In this document: positions 58,804 through 64,000 of the stretch, piece after piece
How positions within the stretch are numbered: position 1 is the first letter of the stretch
How the letters are laid out: each line of letters begins with the position of its first letter
From: Candidatus Microsaccharimonas sossegonensis
GTDB taxonomy: Bacteria; Patescibacteriota; Saccharimonadia; Saccharimonadales; Saccharimonadaceae
Assembly (NCBI GenBank): GCA_004100325.1
Contig: SCKX01000001.1
Coordinates: 124,001-188,000, forward strand
Direction: 5' to 3'
Length of the DNA stretch: 64,000 bases
Notes under the pieces: generated by a model
Database searches by the model: none
The model's input: the letters and a program-made list of their open reading frames with translations, nothing else
Told to the model about the DNA's origin: nothing
Position numbers and translations under genes: made by a program

Positions 58804-59751
58804 TTACTCCTTGTCGCTACTATGATCGGTTAATTTGCTATCAATCTGCAGCTCAATTATCTCTTCGTTTCCAATCTTATCATCTAACATCACCTGCAGG
58901 TCTTTGCCATAAATATCAGCAAACCTGTCTACCTCGGTCACCCAGTCGCTCATGTTCATCGACTCATGGTTGATTGCTTTCAGTTCAGCCAGGTCGAAGA
59001 ACGCGCTAACCAAGCGGTTGAGTACCGCTAGCTCCTCTGCGCTCAGGTAGTTTTTGGCAACACTTGCCTCAGCTTTGGTGGGATGATTGCCTTTGAAAGC
59101 TGTCAGCCCCAGAAACGGCTTGTCAGAATCAACCCGCGAATGAATGACTTCGGCGGCTGTCAGTAGATTAACCGCATAGTGCAGTTTGTTTTGGATAATT
59201 TTAAAGAACTCTTGCTGCTGGGGAGAATGTGGATCGTAGTCACGACTAGTGGCAAACAGATCAAGCACTTGGCGGTATAAAACTTTCTCACTGCTACGGA
59301 TGTCGCGGATACGCTCCAGCAGTTCTATCCAGTACTTGCCGCCGCCGGCTTCTTTGAGCCGTTCGTCATCCATGGCAAATCCCTTGACAATATATTCGCG
59401 CAGTCTTTGGGTAGCCCAGATGCGAAACTTTGTAGCAACAGATGACTTGATACGATAGCCAAGCGAAATAATCATATCGAGATTATAGTGCTCTATTTCG
59501 CGCACCACTTCGCGACCACCTTCTGTTTGAACTGTTCGGAATTTCCGAACAGTTGCCGACTCATCGAGTTCACCTTCGACAAAAATATTTTTAATATGTT
59601 CGCTGACATTTGATTTGCTAGATTGATATAGCTCCACCATCTGCGCCTGCGACAACCAGACAGTCTCGCCCTGAAATGTTACGTCAATACGTGGTTTGCC
59701 GTCGTCGCCGACATAGAGGATTATCTCACCAACCGGACCATCAAGACTCAT
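58804..59751 (-). CDS. RhuM family protein
   Basis: 315 aa. Family features: GEIILYVGDDGKPRIDVTFQGETVWLSQAQMVELYQ (about 8-43), EIEHYNLDMIISLGYRI (about 85-101), FRIWATQRLREYIVKGFAMDDERLKE (about 108-133). RhuM (virulence protein of Salmonella) homologues often lie inside type I restriction loci, between hsdM and hsdS, with unknown role. The ATG overlaps the hsdM stop (ATGA at 59748-59751). Confidence 0.9.
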   Translation of the reverse strand: MSLDGPVGEIILYVGDDGKPRIDVTFQGETVWLSQAQMVELYQSSKSNVSEHIKNIFVEGELDESATVRKFRTVQTEGGREVVREIEHYNLDMIISLGYRIKSSVATKFRIWATQRLREYIVKGFAMDDERLKEAGGGKYWIELLERIRDIRSSEKVLYRQVLDLFATSRDYDPHSPQQQEFFKIIQNKLHYAVNLLTAAEVIHSRVDSDKPFLGLTAFKGNHPTKAEASVAKNYLSAEELAVLNRLVSAFFDLAELKAINHESMNMSDWVTEVDRFADIYGKDLQVMLDDKIGNEEIIELQIDSKLTDHSSDKE

Positions 59752-61328
59752 TGTTTTGCGCTTTCTAAATCTGCCACAATGGTGTCGATCTGGGTGCGCA
59801 ACTGGCTTTGTTTTGCGACGATGTCAGCAATACTGGCATTGAGCTCAGTGATGTCAGTCGCTACAGTTGAGTCTAGCTCATCAATATAGCTACTAACTGC
59901 CAGATTGTAATCATTTTCGGCGATCTCGCTGTTCGGCACTAACTTGCCGAAGTGTTCGATGTCTTCACGAGTACTGAATGCTTCAAGAATTTTGTCTTGA
60001 TTGGCTTGACTAAGCTTATTTTTGTTACCGCCACGAACAAACTCGGCACTGGCATTAATGAATAACGTTGAGTTGTCTTTCTTGCTCTTCTTGAGAACCA
60101 CAATACATGTTGAGATAGTTGTACCAAAGAATAGATCAGGTGGTAACTGAATGACTGCATCTACAAAGTTGTTATCAACCAGATATTTACGGATCTTTGC
60201 TTCAGCACCGCCTCGGTACAACACTCCAGGGAATTCAACAATCGCAGCCGTACCACTAGTCGAAAGCCAGTTAAGAATATGAAGCGTGAACGCTAGGTCG
60301 GCTTTACTTTTTGGTGCTAGAACTCCTGCTGGAGAAAAACGAGGATCATTGATTAACAGTGGGTTTGCATCCCCCTCCCAGTTAATAGAGTAAGGTGGAT
60401 TCGAGACGATGGCATCGAAAGGTTCGTCATCCCAGTGGGCTGGATCGGTCAGTGTATCTCCATGAGCTATGCTGAACTTTTCATAATTAATGTCGTGTAG
60501 ATACATGTTGATACGGCAAAGGTTGTAGGTGGTGAGGTTGATCTCTTGTCCATAAAATCCTTGTCGAACATTCTCCTTACCCAATACCTTTGCGAACTTT
60601 AGTAGGAGTGAACCTGAGCCGCAGGCTGGGTCATATACCTTGTTCACTTCTTTCTTGCCAACCACAGTGATACGAGCTAACAACTCACTGACTTCCTGAG
60701 GCGTGAAGAACTCACCACCAGACTTACCCGCCGATGACGCGTACATGGTCATGAGGTATTCATAAGCATCACCGAATGCATCGATTGTGTTGTCTTCGTA
60801 CCTACCGACCTCAAGGCTGCCGATAGCATCAAGTAGCTTAACGAGCCGCTCGTTGCGCTTGGCAACTGTCTGGCCGAGCTTGCTGCTATTTACGTCGAGA
60901 TCATCAAAAAGACCTTTGATATCGTCTTCGCTATCAGCACCTTTGGCAGAGTTCTCGATATTACGGAAGATACCCGAAAGAATTTCGTTTAGGTTATCTT
61001 CTTCTTTCGCTCGCTTGCGGACGTTTTCAAACAGCTCACTTGGCAATATGTAGAAGCCTTTTTCAGCTACTGTGTCTTTGCGACCAAACTCTGCGGCATC
61101 ATCGCTTAGGCTGGCATAGTCAAAATCTGCAGCACCAGTCCTTCGCTCTTCAGCGTTGATATAGTTGGAAAGATTTTCGGATATAAAACGATAAAACAGT
61201 ATGCCTAACACATACTGTTTGAAGTCCCATCCATCTACTGATCCCCTTAAGTCGTTCGCAATCTTCCAAATCGTGCTGTGTAGTCGGGCCCGTTCTTGCT
61301 CTTTTTTAGTGTCTGTTGTGGTTGTCAT
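59748..61328 (-). CDS. hsdM: Type I restriction-modification methyltransferase subunit HsdM
   Basis: 526 aa. N-terminal HsdM_N helices (KIANDLRGSVDGWDFKQYVLGILFYRF), a SAM motif DPACGSGSLL (about 232-241), catalytic NPPYS (about 307-311) of N6-adenine methylases, and a C-terminal coiled coil. TATAAT (rc of 61339-61344) is 10 nt before ATG 61328; a TTG 12 nt upstream is in frame. Neither hsdS nor hsdR is found downstream: rhuM and an HD gene follow, then a terminator. Without HsdS the enzyme has no target recognition, so a distant S subunit is needed or this is an orphan. Confidence 0.95.
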   Translation of the reverse strand: MTTTTDTKKEQERARLHSTIWKIANDLRGSVDGWDFKQYVLGILFYRFISENLSNYINAEERRTGAADFDYASLSDDAAEFGRKDTVAEKGFYILPSELFENVRKRAKEEDNLNEILSGIFRNIENSAKGADSEDDIKGLFDDLDVNSSKLGQTVAKRNERLVKLLDAIGSLEVGRYEDNTIDAFGDAYEYLMTMYASSAGKSGGEFFTPQEVSELLARITVVGKKEVNKVYDPACGSGSLLLKFAKVLGKENVRQGFYGQEINLTTYNLCRINMYLHDINYEKFSIAHGDTLTDPAHWDDEPFDAIVSNPPYSINWEGDANPLLINDPRFSPAGVLAPKSKADLAFTLHILNWLSTSGTAAIVEFPGVLYRGGAEAKIRKYLVDNNFVDAVIQLPPDLFFGTTISTCIVVLKKSKKDNSTLFINASAEFVRGGNKNKLSQANQDKILEAFSTREDIEHFGKLVPNSEIAENDYNLAVSSYIDELDSTVATDITELNASIADIVAKQSQLRTQIDTIVADLESAKQ

Positions 61329-61377
61329 ATTACACAACATTATACCTCAAAAACAGATGTAATAACACTGTTAGCAG

Positions 61378-61383
61378 TATAAT
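61378..61383 (+). promoter_or_regulatory. -10 box of the first prophage-side gene (leaderless)
   Basis: TATAAT directly before one ATG (61384) and exactly 6 nt before a second in-frame ATG (61390). The second fits the leaderless spacing rule of the window. Confidence 0.6.
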
Positions 61384-61389
61384 ATGGCT

Positions 61390-62124
61390 ATGGCAAAAAC
61401 TAAGTCAGATAATTATTGGGAACCACATGCAAGAATCCTTGAATCTATGTCCCGTTTTCAGGCTGCTGTATCTGATGTTCGTAAGCGGCTAGATATTCCT
61501 GAAACAGGCATTCCTTATGATAAACGGGCTGAGTGGTTTGCCGATTTCTACCGCAACGCCGATGAAAATACCGCAAAGCGATATGGAGGTGCATATGGAT
61601 ATGAGTTGCTGCCCCCAAACAAGGAATTGCTGGACGAGCTAGATAAACTAAGGCTTGAGTTCAACCTTGACCCACGTTGGCTTCATCCGCTGTTCAACTA
61701 TATATTTTCCGCCGATAAATCATTAGAACCGCCATCACAGAAGAGTGCGTGGCCGTCGCCAAGAATGAATGATGTGCGTTTACCGAAAGAGCAACAGCGA
61801 GTCACGAGCTTGAGTATTCGTATTGAGAAAGATACCACTATCCATGATATCGAGGACATTTGGGATGATATTCGGAAGTATCAAGCGTATATGGATGCAG
61901 ACATTCCATCTCGGCGTGATCCAATTCAAGCAGAAACGGTTGAGCGATACCGCAAAATAGTTAAGTTACGCGCGGATGGATTGAAGTACCAAGAGATAGC
62001 AGAAAAGTATCCTAATAAATTTAACTCGGCAGAAGATGTCAGGAGTTTTAAGAATAAGCAGGAAGCTCGGTTCAAAAAACGTACCTCGTTACGTCACTTA
62101 CCGAGCCTATGGTGGCATAAATAG
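61390..62124 (+). CDS. Unknown protein at the prophage edge (244 aa)
   Basis: Not recognised. Soluble. The C-terminal part ETVERYRKIVKLRADGLKYQEIAEKYPNKF (about 180-210) looks like a helix-turn-helix with a basic end (KNKQEARFKKR), so DNA binding is plausible. The middle part (EKDTTIHDIEDIWDDIRKYQ) recalls a two-helix motif preceding such HTHs. Divergent from hsdM with 61 bp between starts. A control gene or the first structural gene of the phage block. Confidence 0.6.
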   Translation: MAKTKSDNYWEPHARILESMSRFQAAVSDVRKRLDIPETGIPYDKRAEWFADFYRNADENTAKRYGGAYGYELLPPNKELLDELDKLRLEFNLDPRWLHPLFNYIFSADKSLEPPSQKSAWPSPRMNDVRLPKEQQRVTSLSIRIEKDTTIHDIEDIWDDIRKYQAYMDADIPSRRDPIQAETVERYRKIVKLRADGLKYQEIAEKYPNKFNSAEDVRSFKNKQEARFKKRTSLRHLPSLWWHK

Positions 62125-62161
62125 CTTGGGGTCATGATATTTCCAGAATAAGGAGATAATC

Positions 62162-63484
62162 ATGACAAATAACAACTTAGAGGTTACATATCAAAAAGTA
62201 AAAGAATTAAACCCTGCGCCATACAATCCACGCAAGTGGAGCGAGGAAGCAATTGCCCAACTTACTAATAGCATAAAAAGCTTCGGTATAGTTGACCCGA
62301 TTTTAGTGAACAGCTCAGCAAGTCGCAAGAACGTAGTTATAGGTGGGCACTTCAGGCTCAAGGTTGCGAAAGATCTTGGCATTAAAGAAGTACCCGTTGT
62401 ATATGTAGATATCCCCGATATTGAACGAGAAAAAGAACTAAACGTTCGACTAAATAAGAATCTTGGAGACTGGGATTATGAACTACTGGCCGAGTTTGAT
62501 GAAACACTACTAAGCACGATTGGTTTCGATAGTGAGGAGATCGATGCAATTTTTGACCAAGTGGTTGATGAACCTGAAACGTTCGATCTTGAAAAGGAGC
62601 TACGGAAGCTAGATATCAATACAATCACCGTACAAAAAGGCGATGTCTATCTGCTTGGCGATTCACGATTGATGTGCGGTGACTCAACTGTCGAAGCAGA
62701 CTTTGACAAGCTAATGAACGGCGAACAAGCCGATATGTGCATGACAGATCCGCCGTACATACTTGATTACCTGCATGCAAAGCGTGGCGGCAAACCCGTA
62801 ACTGGTTTTGGAGCGAAGCGTAATCGTCGCTACCTTGAAACCGATGTCCTGCCCGATAACTTTACCGAACTGTGGATGGCGAATGTCGCCAAGTATGCCA
62901 AGCCAGACTACTCCATTATTGTGTATGAAAATTGGAAAAATCTGCGTGTGATTTGGGCAGAGATGGAAAAATACTGGAAAGTAAAAAATATGATTGTGTG
63001 GCACTTACCCAATCGACATCAAGGCTTCGCTGCTAAATACAAGTTCTTTAGTAAACATGATATTGCTATGGTCGGTGCGTCTGGTGACGTTGAGTATAAC
63101 CACGATGAGGAACCTGATGGTCTCCAGGAAGAATATGAGACTGCACTGTATGCAATTGGCGGTAAACCCCAGTGGGAGGGTTACGAAGGCGGTAAGAAAT
63201 ATCAACCAACCGATTTCATTAGTTATATGGCTAGTGACGAAAAGCACTCAGGGCAAGGTGTTATCTTTGGTACAAAACCACTAGAAATACTCATTCCGTA
63301 TATCAAAGTTTTAACAAAGCGAGGTGACCTCGTAGTTGAACCGTTTTCCGGCAGCGGCTCGACACTCATCGCTAGCACGAAGCTAAATCGGCGATGCAAC
63401 ATCATGGAAAAAAGTCCCACCTACGCTGAAGTAGCACTCAAGCGTTGGGAGAAACTGACCGGGGAAAAGCGAGTGAAGCTATGA
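62162..63484 (+). CDS. ParB-domain DNA methyltransferase, phage type
   Basis: 440 aa. N-terminal ParB/sulfiredoxin-type domain (about 10-95) with PYNPRKWSEEAIAQLTNSIK and IGGHFRLKVAKDLGI, followed by an amino-methyltransferase with catalytic DPPY (MTDPPYILDYL, about 197-207) and SAM motif EPFSGSGSTLIA (about 398-409), thus beta-class order. Such fusions are common in phages and mobile elements. SD AAGGAG before ATG. Ends in an ATGA overlap with the small terminase gene. Confidence 0.92.
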   Translation: MTNNNLEVTYQKVKELNPAPYNPRKWSEEAIAQLTNSIKSFGIVDPILVNSSASRKNVVIGGHFRLKVAKDLGIKEVPVVYVDIPDIEREKELNVRLNKNLGDWDYELLAEFDETLLSTIGFDSEEIDAIFDQVVDEPETFDLEKELRKLDINTITVQKGDVYLLGDSRLMCGDSTVEADFDKLMNGEQADMCMTDPPYILDYLHAKRGGKPVTGFGAKRNRRYLETDVLPDNFTELWMANVAKYAKPDYSIIVYENWKNLRVIWAEMEKYWKVKNMIVWHLPNRHQGFAAKYKFFSKHDIAMVGASGDVEYNHDEEPDGLQEEYETALYAIGGKPQWEGYEGGKKYQPTDFISYMASDEKHSGQGVIFGTKPLEILIPYIKVLTKRGDLVVEPFSGSGSTLIASTKLNRRCNIMEKSPTYAEVALKRWEKLTGEKRVKL

Positions 63485-63891
63485 GCCGAAATCTGGCGGC
63501 AGATAAAAAGAAATTGTTAGAAAAGCTTCGAAAGACACCGATTGTTGAAGTTGCTTGTAAGCAGTCGGGCGTACCTAGAAGTACGTATTACCGTTGGCGT
63601 AAGGATGATGAGGATTTTGCTAGCGAGTGTGATGAGGCCATTGAGAATAGCGCAGGGTTGATAAATGACATGGCCGAGAGTCAGTTAATCTCTGCCATAA
63701 AAGACAAAAACATGTCGGCCATATTCTTTTGGCTAAAGCACCATCACAAGTCGTATAAAACTCGCATCGAGGTAAACGCCAAGCTACAAACCATACAACA
63801 GGAATTAACGCCTGAGCAAACCGAAGTTGTATCACGTGCGCTTCAACTTGCAGGATTAACAACCGAGGATGAAACTGATGAAACAAGCTAA
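63481..63891 (+). CDS. Terminase small-subunit-like protein
   Basis: 136 aa. N-terminal HTH (LRKTPIVEVACKQSGVPRSTYYRWRKDDEDF, about 14-44), then DEAIENSAGLINDMAESQLI and AIFFWLKHHHKSYKTR, the phBC6A51-type small terminase layout. It would recognise pac or cos DNA. The frame is open upstream to 63445, but ATG 63481 overlaps the methyltransferase stop. The next gene begins inside its end. Confidence 0.8.
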   Translation: MSRNLAADKKKLLEKLRKTPIVEVACKQSGVPRSTYYRWRKDDEDFASECDEAIENSAGLINDMAESQLISAIKDKNMSAIFFWLKHHHKSYKTRIEVNAKLQTIQQELTPEQTEVVSRALQLAGLTTEDETDETS

Positions 63892-64000
63892 CCTACAGGC
63901 TACACTCTTTAACGACCATAAAGTTCGTGCGGAGGTTACATCACAAAGCCACCAGTGGTTCTTTTCTACCTACTTCTCGAACTACCTAACCCATGCCACT
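63878..64000 (+). CDS. Probable large terminase subunit, 5' end (cut by window edge)
   Basis: ATG 63878 overlaps the small-terminase gene by 14 nt and the frame is open to the edge (41 codons). The product starts MKQANLQATLFNDHKVRAEV and reaches YFSNYLTHAT. Position directly after a small terminase is the main evidence; the ATPase motifs would lie beyond the window. Confidence 0.6.
   Translation, partial: MKQANLQATLFNDHKVRAEVTSQSHQWFFSTYFSNYLTHAT

Overview
The window looks like one chromosomal stretch of a Candidatus Saccharibacteria (TM7, Patescibacteria/CPR) genome. Pointers are the compact gene layout, a complete type IV pilus assembly block beside recX-recA and yebC-ruvC-ruvA-ruvB, an archaeal-type aspartyl-tRNA synthetase, many small lineage-specific membrane proteins, and no biosynthetic operons. 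TGA is a normal stop here (pilM, the BcsA-like gene, aspS neighbours), so the UGA-glycine code of Gracilibacteria and Absconditabacteria is excluded. The phylum call is inference from gene content; there is no rRNA in the window.

Layout. 0-9.5 kb: tail of a GT-C glycosyltransferase, tRNA-Pro, rny, tsaE-tsaB, and the pilus block pilB-pilC-pilM-pilN-pilO plus a PilP-like small protein and a PRC-barrel protein. 9.5-19 kb: recX/recA, a prepilin, ruvB/ruvA, a decayed RAYT-type transposase, ruvC, a repeat-bearing lamin-tail surface protein, yebC, and a Y-family polymerase with its small partner. 19-27.6 kb: three CAU-anticodon tRNAs (elongator Met, initiator Met, probable Ile2), a PadR-controlled PspC membrane protein, an ATP-cone protein with a flavoprotein that lacks both redox cysteines, MarR, and a DivIC-like protein. 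27.6-40 kb: ABC-2 exporter, MFS, murC, Nudix regulator, mutY, msrA, TM2 protein, aspS, CBS protein. 40-50 kb: an exopolysaccharide operon (GT2 synthase, GH8 glucanase, GT-C transferase, Pro/Thr-rich anchor), an exonuclease/GIY-YIG fusion, and an AbrB-DHA2 exporter unit. 50-58 kb: membrane proteins, Nramp-like transporter, CIRCE-controlled Hsp20, several frameshifted genes, and a GC-rich GNAT-GNAT-ASCH gene. 58-64 kb: hsdM-rhuM-HD operon and, divergent from it, the start of a prophage-like block (unknown gene, ParB-methyltransferase, small terminase, start of a probable large terminase) that runs off the right edge.

Two themes cut across the window. First, more than twenty genes have a TATAAT-like -10 box only 6-10 nt before the start codon and no Shine-Dalgarno, so leaderless transcripts appear to be the usual form for operon-first genes; internal operon genes use ATGA or TAATG overlaps or an SD. 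Second, six single-base homopolymer indels lie between 42.6 and 57.9 kb and none were found elsewhere; they are either local assembly errors or real decay or phase variation. The best leads for something undescribed are the leaderless grammar, the tRNA-Pro with a swapped 19:56 pair, the redox-dead flavoprotein, the hsdM-rhuM-HD trio beside the prophage edge, and the GNAT-GNAT-ASCH gene.
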